This document shows, in pieces, positions 1 through 6,857 of a stretch of DNA of 15,525 nucleotides. Position 1 is the first letter of the stretch. Each line of letters begins with the position of its first letter. The stretch covers positions 1 through 15,525 of the forward strand of contig OMRS01000257.1 of the NCBI GenBank assembly GCA_900313545.1, read 5' to 3'. Source of the stretch: an uncultured Eubacteriales bacterium. GTDB lineage: Bacteria; Bacillota_A; Clostridia; Christensenellales; Aristaeellaceae. The notes under the pieces are model-generated. The model did not search any database. It saw only the letters and a program-made list of their open reading frames with translations, and was not told the origin of the DNA. The translations under genes and the position numbers were made by a program.

Positions 1-939
1 GCCCTCAAATGGCTTCTCATGCAGCAGGCACACCAGCTGGTGCCGCTCCGCGATGCGACGCATCATCTCCATGGTCAGCTGGTTGTGGTCGGTTGCCAGG
101 TTGGCGTTTTCAAAGATCGGTGCCATTTCGTGCTGGCAGGGGGCCACCTCATTGTGTTCGGTCTTTGCGTAAACGCCCAGCTTCCACAGCTCCTCGTCCA
201 GTTCGGCCATAAAGGCCTTGACCCGGGTGCGCAGCACGCCGAAGTAGTGATCGTCCATCTCCTGACCCTTGGGGGGCCGGCGGCCAAAGAGGGTCCGTCC
301 CGTAAGAATCAGGTCCGGGCGCTGCCGGTAATCCTCCCGGTCGATGAGGAAGTATTCCTGCTCCGGTCCCACCGTCACATTGACCCTGCTGACCTCCTTG
401 CCAAAGAGCGCAAGCACCCGGGACGCCTGACGGGACACGGCATCCATGGAGCGCAGCAGCGGCGTTTTCTTGTCCAGGATCTCTCCGTTGTAGGAGCAGA
501 AGGCGGTGGGAATGTAGAGCGTGTCGTCCTTGACAAAGGCGAAGCTGGTGGGATCCCAGGCGGTGTACCCCCTTGCCTCGAAGGTCGCCCGCAGGCCGCC
601 CGAGGGGAAGGAGGAGGCATCCGGCTCTCCCTTGATCAGCTCCCGCCCTGAAAACTCCATGATGGCCGCTCCGTCACGGGTAGGAGAAATAAAGGCATCG
701 TGCTTTTCCGCCGTGATGCCCGTCATGGGCTGGAACCAATGAGTAAAATGGGTCGCGCCACGCTCGATGGCCCAGTCCTTCATCGCTGCAGCCACGGCAT
801 CCGCGATGTGGGAATCCAGCGGCTGTCCACTGACCATGGTCTCCCGCAGCGCCCGGTAAACGGGCTCCGACAGGCGCGCCTTCATGGTGCTGTCCCCAAA
901 TACCATGCTGCCAAACTGTTCCGTGATCCGCATCCCCAT
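1..939 (-). CDS. glnN: Type III glutamine synthetase, N-terminal 313 residues (gene runs off the left edge)
   Basis: Makes glutamine from glutamate, ammonia and ATP in the cytoplasm, the main entry of ammonia into metabolism. Translating the minus strand from the ATG at 939 gives an uninterrupted 313 residues that follow GSIII proteins nearly end to end: FGSMVF near residue 9, [16 protein letters not shown] at 66-81, [20 protein letters not shown] around 104-123, GPEQEYFLI at 191-199, [11 protein letters not shown] at 261-271 and [10 protein letters not shown] at 282-291. The glutamate-rich motifs are the metal and substrate ligands of the family. Family members are usually a little over 700 residues, so somewhat under half is visible. 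The start at 939 is supported by an AAGGGAGG ribosome binding site a few bases upstream; an in-frame ATG two codons later is also possible. It has its own promoter at 963-991 and is not obviously in an operon. The assignment to GSIII rather than GSI is secure from sequence pattern; the C-terminal half cannot be checked. Confidence 0.95.
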   Translation of the reverse strand, partial: MGMRITEQFGSMVFGDSTMKARLSEPVYRALRETMVSGQPLDSHIADAVAAAMKDWAIERGATHFTHWFQPMTGITAEKHDAFISPTRDGAAIMEFSGRELIKGEPDASSFPSGGLRATFEARGYTAWDPTSFAFVKDDTLYIPTAFCSYNGEILDKKTPLLRSMDAVSRQASRVLALFGKEVSRVNVTVGPEQEYFLIDREDYRQRPDLILTGRTLFGRRPPKGQEMDDHYFGVLRTRVKAFMAELDEELWKLGVYAKTEHNEVAPCQHEMAPIFENANLATDHNQLTMEMMRRIAERHQLVCLLHEKPFEG

Positions 940-962
940 TGCCTCCCTTCAAAAACAGTCGG

Positions 963-991
963 AGTATATCTTTCCTGCCCGGCCGCGTCAA
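963..991 (-). promoter_or_regulatory. Sigma-A type promoter of glnN
   Basis: On the minus strand TTGACG (986-991) and TATACT (963-968) are separated by exactly 17 bases, each one mismatch from the sigma-A consensus. The expected transcription start is near 956, giving a leader of only about 17 bases that carries the ribosome binding site before the ATG at 939. A leader this short leaves no room for a riboswitch or attenuator, so nitrogen control, if any, would have to be by a DNA-binding protein; I see no clear operator. Confidence 0.75.
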
Positions 992-1169
992 GCCTGAGAG
1001 GGAAATAACAGCTGTTTCCTCCCCCGGAGCTCCTTTTTCCCGGCAGCCTCTTCCGGTTTAAGGCCCTGCATCTCCTGTCCGGGCTGCTGCCCTGCCCTTC
1101 CTTCAGACTTCCTTCGCCGGAGGGAAACGGAGCATCTGCGCGGGAGGTCCGCATGCCGCACCCCAAACA
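992..1169. other. Intergenic stretch without recognisable content
   Basis: Between the glnN promoter and the terminator at 1170-1200. It is GC-rich and pyrimidine-rich on the plus strand. Short open frames on the minus strand here have no ribosome binding site or recognisable product. I see no convincing RNA element. Confidence 0.5.
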
Positions 1170-1200
1170 GGAAAGCCGCGCCTGACCGGCGCGGCTTTCC
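1170..1200 (-). terminator. Perfect 13-bp hairpin closing the YczE-like gene
   Basis: Arms 1170-1182 and 1188-1200 are perfectly complementary (13 bp, GC-rich) around a 5-base loop. The hairpin begins one base after the minus-strand stop codon at 1202-1204. On the minus strand it is followed by TGTTT, a weak U-tract, so it is best read as the 3' end of the upstream gene, also insulating glnN. On the plus strand it is followed by TTTAT, so it could work in both directions. Confidence 0.75.
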
Positions 1201-1201
1201 T

Positions 1202-1828
1202 TTATCGTGCAAGCAAAGGGTCGGAGAGCGTCCTTTTAAAGAATGTGATCAGCGGCCCCATGAACAGCGCAGTGATGATCGTACCGGCCCCCGGCATAAA
1301 GCCCAGGGCAAATCCGACCGCAACGCAGATCAGATCGCTGATGATCCGCACGGCCCGGAAAGGAAGAACCCTTCCGAACAGACGGGGCTTTCTGTCCGCG
1401 ATGTACAGCGGAATCGCATCATAGGCGGAAACCCCGAGGTCCGCCGTATAGTACAGCGCCGCCGCAACACAGCTGAGGACGATTCCGATCACCAGGAAGG
1501 CGATCCGTCCGGGAATGCTCGGCTCACCGAAGACCTGCGCCAGAAGTTTTTCCGAAAACTCGACGGCATACCCCACAAGAAACAGGTTGATAAAGGTGGA
1601 AACCCCGATGTAGCGCCGGTCCAGGAAAAAGTCAATCAGAAGCATGACGGCATTGATGATCATGTACAGCGTGCCAAAGCCGATGGGAACCACCTGGTGG
1701 ATCCCGTTGCAGAAGCACTGGAACGGGTCCACTCCAAAGGAAGCGCGTTTGAAAAAGCCGACCGCGATCCCGGCCAGCGCCATACCGATGACCGCCATCC
1801 GTATTCTGCGTCTTTTCTTTTGCTCCAT
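1202..1828 (-). CDS. YczE-like integral membrane protein of unknown function
   Basis: A 208-residue membrane protein resembling the YczE/YyaS/YitT group of Bacillota, whose function is not established. It begins with a basic cluster (MEQKKRRRIR) followed by about six hydrophobic segments, roughly residues 11-26, 50-70, 76-98, 108-130, 162-180 and 182-198. Two internally related motifs, FGVDPFQCF near 31-39 and LGVSAYDAIP near 131-140, suggest an internal duplication, as is usual in this family. An open frame extends 23 codons further upstream to 1897, but the ATG at 1828 has a GAGGAGGG ribosome binding site just ahead and starts at the natural membrane-protein N-terminus, so I use it. It is flanked by terminators at both ends (1909-1935 upstream, 1170-1200 downstream) and so is probably a single-gene unit. 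I found no convincing promoter in the 80 bases ahead of it. No role in the neighbouring sugar locus can be inferred. Confidence 0.8.
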   Translation of the reverse strand: MEQKKRRRIRMAVIGMALAGIAVGFFKRASFGVDPFQCFCNGIHQVVPIGFGTLYMIINAVMLLIDFFLDRRYIGVSTFINLFLVGYAVEFSEKLLAQVFGEPSIPGRIAFLVIGIVLSCVAAALYYTADLGVSAYDAIPLYIADRKPRLFGRVLPFRAVRIISDLICVAVGFALGFMPGAGTIITALFMGPLITFFKRTLSDPLLAR

Positions 1829-1908
1829 ATGCCCTCCTCTAAAAGATCCTGACAGCTGCACCGCAGCCGGCACCGTATGCAAAACGGGTTCGGTCATCTG
1901 CAGGCTGC

Positions 1909-1935
1909 AAAAAAGCCGGGCACCAGGGCCCGGCT
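1909..1935 (-). terminator. Rho-independent terminator of the msmK-like gene
   Basis: On the minus strand, 20 bases after the stop codon of the ATPase gene, arms 1928-1935 and 1914-1921 form an 8-bp GC-rich stem with a 6-base loop, followed directly by six T residues. This is a canonical intrinsic terminator. Confidence 0.9.
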
Positions 1936-1954
1936 GAAAAAGTGTCGGTGCTGC

Positions 1955-3103
1955 TCAGTATTTTGCGCATTCAGGAGCATGTGCTTCGGCGGAGGCGGGA
2001 TCATACCAGATGAGGTTGTTTCCGGTTTCCTTGTCAAAGAGCTGGATCAGCTTCGGCCTGGTGGTGAAGTTGATGACGGACCCCATGGACACATCCGTCT
2101 CCAGGTCCTTGGTTGAAATGACCATGACCACCTCATCATCTCCGGAACGGGCATGGAGGTTGTATTCGGAGCCGAGAAGTTCGCTCACCTCAACCTTGGC
2201 GGAAAGCTCTCCCTCGCCCACGTTGATGTGCTGCGGGCGAATGCCGCAGATGACGTCGCAGGGCTTGACGCCGCGGGACCTGAGGGCCTTCTGCTGGAAT
2301 TCCTCAAGCTCGAACCTGACGCCGCGGATTTCAGCAATGTAGGTGTCCCTCTCCAGCAGAAGCCTGCAGTGATCAAAGAAATTCATGATCGGCGTGCCGA
2401 TAAAGCCGGCCACAAAGAGGTTGACGGGCTTGTTGAACAATTCCTGCGGGGTGCCGATCTGGTTCACATACCCGTCCTTCATAATCACGATCCGGTCCGC
2501 CAGGGTCATGGCTTCCGTCTGATCATGGGTGACATACATAAAGGTGGTGCTGATCCGCTCGCGCAGCTTGATGATCTCGGCACGCATCTGGTTGCGCAGC
2601 TTGGCATCCAGATTGGAAAGCGGCTCATCCATCAGGAAGACCTTGGGGTCGCGGACCATGGCACGGCCGATGGCCACACGCTGGCGCTGGCCGCCGGAGA
2701 GCGCCTTCGGTTTGCGGGTGAGGTATTGGGTGATATCCAGGATTTCGGCAACCTCATGCACCTTTTTGTCGATCTGGGGCTTGGGAACCTTTTTGAGCTT
2801 CAGGGCAAAAGCCATGTTCTCGTAAACGGACATATGAGGATAGAGGGCATAGTTCTGGAAAACCATGGCAATGTCGCGGTCCTTCGGGGCGACGTCATTC
2901 ATCAGGACGCCGTCGATATACAGTTCGCCCTCGGAGATGTCCTCCAGCCCGGCAACCATGCGCAGCGTGGTGGACTTTCCGCAGCCGGAGGGACCGACCA
3001 GTACAATGAATTCCTTGTCCTTGATCTGAAGGTTCACGTCGTGGACAGCCGTCACTTTGTTGTCATAGATCTTTTTGAGGCCTTTGATTAACACATCGGA
3101 CAT
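1955..3103 (-). CDS. msmK: Sugar ABC transporter ATP-binding protein, MsmK/UgpC/MalK type
   Basis: Cytoplasmic ATPase (382 residues) that powers CUT1-family sugar importers, here most likely the binding protein and permeases encoded divergently from 3581. Visible landmarks: Walker A GPSGCGKST at 37-45, Q-loop glutamine at 83, signature LSGGQRQR at 135-142, Walker B VFLMDEP at 155-161, switch histidine H193 (VTHDQTEAM), then a C-terminal regulatory region of MalK type (about 235-368) with GIRPQHI at 287-293. The frame is open further upstream to 3202, but the segment upstream of the ATG at 3103 is unlike the family, and MSDVLIKGLKKIYDNK is the normal N-terminus. The ribosome binding site there is weak (AAGAG almost touching the ATG), which is odd for an otherwise well-made gene. 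In related bacteria one MsmK often serves several sugar transporters, so it need not be dedicated to this locus. Confidence 0.95.
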   Translation of the reverse strand: MSDVLIKGLKKIYDNKVTAVHDVNLQIKDKEFIVLVGPSGCGKSTTLRMVAGLEDISEGELYIDGVLMNDVAPKDRDIAMVFQNYALYPHMSVYENMAFALKLKKVPKPQIDKKVHEVAEILDITQYLTRKPKALSGGQRQRVAIGRAMVRDPKVFLMDEPLSNLDAKLRNQMRAEIIKLRERISTTFMYVTHDQTEAMTLADRIVIMKDGYVNQIGTPQELFNKPVNLFVAGFIGTPIMNFFDHCRLLLERDTYIAEIRGVRFELEEFQQKALRSRGVKPCDVICGIRPQHINVGEGELSAKVEVSELLGSEYNLHARSGDDEVVMVISTKDLETDVSMGSVINFTTRPKLIQLFDKETGNNLIWYDPASAEAHAPECAKY

Positions 3104-3284
3104 ACTCTTGGCTCTGGCAAAGCGGCCCACCCGCATTTGCCTCGCACCCGCCCGCAGGGGACCCGGTGCATTACGACAGGTCTCCACACTGCCGCACCGC
3201 AAGCCACGCGGCTGGAATCACCCTCCTTTGTTCTTTGCGCAGTCCATAGAGTGGAGTGAAACTGCGTCAAATATGCTTCCATGA
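3104..3284 (-). other. Predicted GC-rich leader of msmK
   Basis: If transcription starts near 3278, msmK has a leader of about 175 bases. It contains a perfect ribosome-binding-type AAAGGAGGG (minus strand, 3221-3229) about 120 bases ahead of the real start and without a start codon at usable distance. A second, weaker promoter-like pair TTGACG (3265-3270) and TATGGA (3243-3248) with 16-base spacing also lies here. I see no recognised riboswitch or terminator. Confidence 0.4.
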
Positions 3285-3313
3285 ATTATAGGTGCACCAC
3301 TATCCGGTGTATA
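3285..3313 (-). promoter_or_regulatory. Promoter candidate for msmK
   Basis: On the minus strand a perfect TATAAT (3285-3290) lies 17 bases downstream of TATACA (3308-3313, four of six consensus positions). One copy of the GACATAAT motif discussed at 3466-3501 lies about 22 bases upstream of it (3336-3343), so the same regulator could act on both divergent promoters. Confidence 0.55.
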
Positions 3314-3465
3314 TGATGTAATGTGATTTTGATATGACATAATGATAATTCCCACCCTGGTCCGGCGTGCGGGAAATGCCCATATATTTCATGCGTTATG
3401 TTTGCAAATCCCACAAAAATTCGCGATATTTCGGGATGTGCTGCTGTTTTCCAGCATGGAGCAGA

Positions 3466-3501
3466 CAACATAATGCCATGATGTTGCGACATAATCCCAT
3501 C
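3466..3501 (+). promoter_or_regulatory. Probable AraC-family operator: direct repeat at 21-bp spacing
   Basis: CAACATAATGCCATG (3466-3480) and CGACATAATCCCATC (3487-3501) agree at 12 of 15 positions and start exactly 21 bp apart, two helical turns, the arrangement expected for a dimeric AraC-family activator. The first copy also forms a near-perfect 9-3-9 palindrome (3466-3474 with 3478-3486, one mismatch). Further ACATAA cores lie at 3336-3343 (same orientation) and, inverted, at 3394-3402 and 3540-3547. The downstream copy touches the position of the -35 box of a candidate promoter with TAGAAT at 3523-3528. The natural candidate to bind is the AraC-type regulator encoded at 6858-7739. Confidence 0.6.
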
Positions 3502-3552
3502 CAACATTCTTCCATATGAGAATAGAATTTCATCAGCGATTTATGTTATAAA
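3500..3552 (+). promoter_or_regulatory. Promoter region of the sugar-binding protein gene
   Basis: Two -10 candidates are visible. TAGAAT (3523-3528) is one mismatch from consensus but has no recognisable -35 (3500-3505), as in activator-dependent promoters, and the repeat at 3487-3501 sits right there. TGTTATAAA (3544-3552) is an extended -10 that overlaps an inverted copy of the ACATAA core, so it could instead be a repression site. Either would give a leader of about 20 to 50 bases with AGGAGG at 3567-3572. Confidence 0.5.
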
Positions 3553-3580
3553 TCCAACAAACTGACAGGAGGCTAGAACC

Positions 3581-4864
3581 ATGAAACGTATTTTGTCCGT
3601 CGTATTTGCCCTGGCCGTGATGATGGCCCTGGTGGTGACCTCAGCCAGCGCTGCTGACTACACCATCAACGTGAACATCTGGGACGCCAACCAGCAGAAG
3701 GGTCTGCAGGAGATCGCCGATGACTGGACCGCCATTTCCGGTGTGCCGGTCAAGATCGAAGTCGTTGACTGGAACAACTACTGGACCCTGCTGGAGGCAG
3801 GTGCCAGGGGCGGAGACCTGCCCGACGTGTTCTGGTGCCATTCCAACACCGTCCAGATGTACATGGAGAATGACCTGCTGCTCAAGCTCAATGACTATGT
3901 CCAGAAAGACGGCATTGACATGAGCAAGTACTATGAAGGCATCACCAAGCTCTATACCCGCAGCGACGGAAACATCTATGCACTGCCCAAGGATCACGAT
4001 ACCATCGCGCTTCTGTACAACAAGGCCATTTTTGACAAGTACAACGTGGCCTATCCCACCGAGGACTGGACCTGGGAAGACGCCTACAACGCCGCCAAAG
4101 AGATTACCGAAAAGTCCAACGGAGAAGTCTACGGCTATGCGCTGAACACCTCCAACAATCAGGACGGCTGGTACAACCTGGTGTATGACTACGGCGCACA
4201 GATCATCACCGACGACCACAAAGGCACCACCATCGGTTCTGACGCCGGCAAGGCCGGTATGGAAATGGTCCGCAAGCTCCTGACGGTCGCCGCTCCCCAG
4301 ACCGTGGTTGCCGAGACCGGTACCGACTCCCTGTTCCAGTCCAACAAGGTCGGCATGATCACGCAGGGTTCCTGGATGATCAACTCCTTCTACACCGCTG
4401 AGAGCCACGCCGACTACTGCTGGGCTTCCCTGCCCTATGCGGACCTGAACGGCAACGGCAAGTGCGACGACGGCGAGCGCTGGAGCTGCTACAACGGCCT
4501 GGGCTGGGCTGCCGCCTTCAACACCAAGCATCCCGACGAGTGCGCAAGCCTGATCGAGTACTTCTGCAGCGACGAGGCTCAGAAGAAGCAGGCCAAGCTG
4601 GGCGTCACGATGGCCGGCATCAAGGGCATTTCCGATGAGTTTGCCAATGCGTTCCCGGGCATGGACGTCTCCCCTTTCACCAAGGCTGAATCCTTCAACC
4701 TGTACTTCCGTCCCTACACCCGCAACACAGTGGTTTGGGAAGATGCGCTGCAGCAGCAGGGCGGTTTCCTGGATGCCTGGCAGGATCCGAGCAACCCCGA
4801 GCTGATGGCAACCGCCTGTGACAACGCTCAGAGGATCATCGAAGAAGCCATCGCAGCCGAATAA
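3581..4864 (+). CDS. Sugar ABC transporter substrate-binding protein, probably for alpha-galactosides
   Basis: Extracytoplasmic receptor (427 residues) of the CUT1 sugar importer completed by the two permeases that follow. It has a type I signal peptide: basic KR at 2-3, hydrophobic stretch 4-20 and ASA-A cleavage after residue 24. There is no lipobox cysteine, unlike most binding proteins of Gram-positive bacteria. The mature part has the family pattern: IWDANQQKGLQEIADDW early, then LPDVFW at 80-85, YALPKDHDTIALLYNKAIFDKYNV around 133-155 (hinge-region signature), WTWEDAYNAA at 163-172, VGMITQGSWM at 257-266. A loop at 288-299 (DLNGNGKCDDGE) fits an EF-hand calcium site. The start is set by AGGAGG eight bases upstream. 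Its strong bias to C-ending codons suggests high expression. Alpha-galactoside specificity is inferred only from the two alpha-galactosidases downstream; family assignment is firm. Confidence 0.93.
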   Translation: MKRILSVVFALAVMMALVVTSASAADYTINVNIWDANQQKGLQEIADDWTAISGVPVKIEVVDWNNYWTLLEAGARGGDLPDVFWCHSNTVQMYMENDLLLKLNDYVQKDGIDMSKYYEGITKLYTRSDGNIYALPKDHDTIALLYNKAIFDKYNVAYPTEDWTWEDAYNAAKEITEKSNGEVYGYALNTSNNQDGWYNLVYDYGAQIITDDHKGTTIGSDAGKAGMEMVRKLLTVAAPQTVVAETGTDSLFQSNKVGMITQGSWMINSFYTAESHADYCWASLPYADLNGNGKCDDGERWSCYNGLGWAAAFNTKHPDECASLIEYFCSDEAQKKQAKLGVTMAGIKGISDEFANAFPGMDVSPFTKAESFNLYFRPYTRNTVVWEDALQQQGGFLDAWQDPSNPELMATACDNAQRIIEEAIAAE

Positions 4865-4888
4865 TCCCGCTTCTGTCAATTCCCTGCA

Positions 4889-4914
4889 CCCTCCCCGCCA
4901 AACGGCGGGGAGGG
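4889..4914 (+). terminator. Intercistronic hairpin between binding protein and first permease
   Basis: Arms 4889-4899 and 4904-4914 form a perfect 11-bp stem, almost all G-C, with a 4-base AAAC loop, 24 bases after the stop codon. No T-run follows, so it is more likely an RNA-stabilising or partially terminating element that leaves more message for the binding protein than for the permeases, as is common in sugar ABC operons. A ribosome binding site for the permease follows at 4931-4939. Confidence 0.65.
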
Positions 4915-4943
4915 ATTCCTGAATTTATACGAGGAGGGGTAAC

Positions 4944-5840
4944 ATGACAAAACCCCGTAAAAAAATGACCCCTGCGGCAAAAAACGAGGCCATATGGGCA
5001 TGGGCATTCATCCTTCCCACAATCATCGGCCTGATCGTACTCAACTACTGGCCCGCCATCGATACGGTGATCCAGTCCTTCTACAAGACCGGTGACTTTG
5101 GCAAAGGAAACAAGTGGGTCGGCCTGGCCAACTATGAAAAAGTGTTCGGTTCCGCGGAGATCTGGCAATCCCTCTGGAACACGGTCAAGTACGCGCTCAT
5201 CGAGGTCCCCTTCGGCGTGTGCATTGCCCTGGTTCTGGCGGTATTTCTCAACAAAAAGCTCAAAGGGACCTCCGCCTTCCGCACCATCTTCTTCCTGCCC
5301 ATGGTCTGCGCACCCGCAGCGGTTGCCATGGTCTGGCGCTGGCTGTACAACCAGCAGTTTGGTCTGCTGAACAATCTCTTCCATACCAATATTGCCTGGA
5401 TCTCCGATCCGAACCTGGCATGGATCTCCATCGGCGTCATCGGCGTATGGTCGGTCATCGGCTATAACATGGTGCTGTTCATTTCCGGCCTCCAGGAGAT
5501 CCCCGGTGACTATTATGAAGCCGCTGCAATTGATGGCGCGACCGGCATCAAGCAGTTCTTCAAAATCACGGTCCCGCTGCTGTCCCCGACAACCTTTTTT
5601 GTCGTGCAGACCCGCCTGATCGGTGCGCTGACCGTCTTCGACCTGAGGTTCATGGTCATCGACAAAACCAACGTCGCACTGAAGAAAACCCAGTCTCTGG
5701 TCTTCCTCTTCTATGATTACGCATTTACCAAAGGAAATCAGGGATACGGAGCTGCGGTGGTCATCTTCCTGGTGATTTTCATCATGATTATCACGTTCAT
5801 CCTGCAGAAGCTTGAAAAGAAGCTTGTGTTCTACAACTGA
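4944..5840 (+). CDS. Sugar ABC transporter permease, MalF/UgpA/MsmF type
   Basis: First membrane subunit of the importer (298 residues), forming the pore with the next gene product. After a basic cytoplasmic N-terminus (KPRKK) come hydrophobic segments at about 17-36, 84-104, 113-133, 158-182, 208-224 and 269-289. The ATPase-docking EAA loop is intact: EIPGDYYEAAAIDGATGIKQ begins near residue 185, with EAA at 192-194 and the conserved Gly, Phe and Pro after it (P211). NYWPAIDTVIQSF near 34-46 is typical for this subunit. GAGGAGGGG at 4931-4939 sets the start. It lies 79 bp behind the binding protein, separated by the hairpin, and 16 bp ahead of the second permease. The interaction partner for the EAA loop is presumably the MsmK-type ATPase encoded divergently, since no other ATPase is present here. 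Confidence 0.94.
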   Translation: MTKPRKKMTPAAKNEAIWAWAFILPTIIGLIVLNYWPAIDTVIQSFYKTGDFGKGNKWVGLANYEKVFGSAEIWQSLWNTVKYALIEVPFGVCIALVLAVFLNKKLKGTSAFRTIFFLPMVCAPAAVAMVWRWLYNQQFGLLNNLFHTNIAWISDPNLAWISIGVIGVWSVIGYNMVLFISGLQEIPGDYYEAAAIDGATGIKQFFKITVPLLSPTTFFVVQTRLIGALTVFDLRFMVIDKTNVALKKTQSLVFLFYDYAFTKGNQGYGAAVVIFLVIFIMIITFILQKLEKKLVFYN

Positions 5841-5856
5841 GAAGGGAGGAAGGAGA

Positions 5857-6699
5857 ATGCACAGCGCAATCGCAAGGGCCAGGCTCAGCAAGGCAGTCAT
5901 TTATTTCATACTGATCCTGTTCTCTTTTATCATGATTGTCCCCTTTGTCTGGATGATCCTGACGGCACTCAAGACGAACCAGGAAGCAATCTCAGTGGAT
6001 CCTTTCTACATCTTCCCTTCCGGCGGATGGCACTGGGAGAACTTTCTGAAGGTCTGGGAAAGCTATAACTTTCTCATCCTGTACAAAAACACGCTGCTGA
6101 TGATCCTCTTCCGGGTGATCTGCGCCTGTCTGACCGCGACAATGGCAGGATATGCCTTCGGCCGGCTGCGCTTTCCCGGAAAAAACCTGATGTTCGCTCT
6201 GGTTCTGGTCCAGATGATGATCCCCTCTCAGATCTTTATTATTCCCCAGTACTTAATGGTTTCCAAGCTGGGCCTGCTCAACACGGTGACCGGTCTGGTC
6301 TTCCCCGGCCTGGTGACGGCGTTCGGCACCTACCTGCTGAAAACCGGCTACCAGGGATTGCCAAAGGATCTGGAAGAAGCAGCGGCCATTGACGGCTGCA
6401 ACGTCGGGCAGCGCTTCCTGCTTATCATGATGCCGCTGACCCGGTCTTCCATGGTTTCCCTTGGAATCTTTACCGCTTTGTTCGCTTTTAAAGACCTGAT
6501 GTGGCCCATGATCGTCTGTACCAGATCCGAGACCACCACCCTCGCGGCAGGTCTTGCCAAGATGCAGGGTCAGTACAACAACGATTATCCCACGATGATG
6601 GCGGCCGCGGTGCTTGCACTGATTCCGATGATCGTGATCTACGTCATCTTCCAGAAGCAGTTTGTGGAAGGCATTGCCACATCCGGCGGAAAGCTGTAG
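5857..6699 (+). CDS. Sugar ABC transporter permease, MalG/UgpE/MsmG type
   Basis: Second membrane subunit (280 residues). Hydrophobic segments at about 13-35, 77-101, 112-131, 144-162, 199-216 and 246-266. The EAA loop is clear: LPKDLEEAAAIDGCN near 168-182 (EAA at 174-176). IVPFVWMILTALKTNQE near 27-43 and the C-terminal FQKQFVEGIATSGG around 265-278 are hallmarks of the MalG-type subunit. The frame is open upstream to 5812, overlapping the first permease, but GGAGGAAGGAG directly ahead of the ATG at 5857 fixes the start. Only 16 bp separate it from the first permease, so the two are co-transcribed. It is the last gene before the strong hairpin at 6790-6842. Confidence 0.94.
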   Translation: MHSAIARARLSKAVIYFILILFSFIMIVPFVWMILTALKTNQEAISVDPFYIFPSGGWHWENFLKVWESYNFLILYKNTLLMILFRVICACLTATMAGYAFGRLRFPGKNLMFALVLVQMMIPSQIFIIPQYLMVSKLGLLNTVTGLVFPGLVTAFGTYLLKTGYQGLPKDLEEAAAIDGCNVGQRFLLIMMPLTRSSMVSLGIFTALFAFKDLMWPMIVCTRSETTTLAAGLAKMQGQYNNDYPTMMAAAVLALIPMIVIYVIFQKQFVEGIATSGGKL

Positions 6700-6789
6700 T
6701 TTCGGCCGGGCGTTTTCCCGCTTTCCCCGTACCGGCACACAGACAAACAAAGAACCCGATTGTCCCGCTCAGGGTGATTTCAGACAGAT

Positions 6790-6842
6790 AAGACTTCGAA
6801 GAGAACCGGCGGATTTCCGGTTCCTTCAAAGTCTTGTTTTTT
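6790..6842 (+). terminator. Strong terminator (possible attenuator) between transporter genes and araC-type gene
   Basis: Three stacked helices: 6790-6796 with 6829-6835 (7 bp), 6798-6801 with 6824-6827 (4 bp) and 6803-6809 with 6817-6823 (7 bp), capped by a 7-base loop; one G lies between the stem and six T residues at 6837-6842. It is a textbook intrinsic terminator in form. The araC-type gene starts at 6858, only 15 bases later, so no promoter can fit between them: downstream genes must be read through it or from a promoter upstream of it. The best promoter-like pair upstream (TTGTCC at 6760-6765, CAGATA at 6785-6790, 19-base spacing) is weak. Confidence 0.85.
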
Positions 6843-6857
6843 GAAAGGAAGGGCAGA

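Noticed and set aside
974..1135. Possible glycine-riboswitch-like fragments upstream of glnN (CTCTCAGGC and a CGGCGAAGGA segment on the minus strand)
   Set aside because: The fragments are isolated and lie upstream of, or overlap, the consensus promoter at 963-991, so they would not be in the glnN transcript.
1202..1897. Longer version of the YczE-like protein starting at 1897
   Set aside because: The extra 23 residues start close to the upstream terminator and have no ribosome binding site, while GAGGAGGG precedes the ATG at 1828.
1955..3202. N-terminal extension of the MsmK-type ATPase to a TTG at 3202
   Set aside because: The extension is Arg/Cys/Gly-rich and unlike the family, which begins just at the ATG at 3103.
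3088..3282. 64-codon minus-strand frame in the msmK leader
   Set aside because: No ribosome binding site at its start, low-complexity composition, and it lies across the predicted promoter region; not supported as a gene.
3285..3580. Catabolite repression (cre) site in the divergent promoter region
   Set aside because: I looked for the TGWNANCGNTNWCA-type palindrome and found none close to consensus; the visible repeats are of a different kind.
3641..4879. 412-codon open frame on the minus strand, opposite the sugar-binding protein gene
   Set aside because: It mirrors a strongly biased GC-rich gene; its translation is rich in Val/Gly/His without any domain, and it has no promoter or ribosome binding site. 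The same applies to long antisense frames at 2153-3091 (plus), 4836-5900, 7697-9502, 9527-10489, 11459-12988 and 13389-15065 (minus).
5812..5856. Earlier start of the second permease at 5812
   Set aside because: It would overlap the first permease and lacks a ribosome binding site, whereas GGAGGAAGGAG directly precedes the ATG at 5857.
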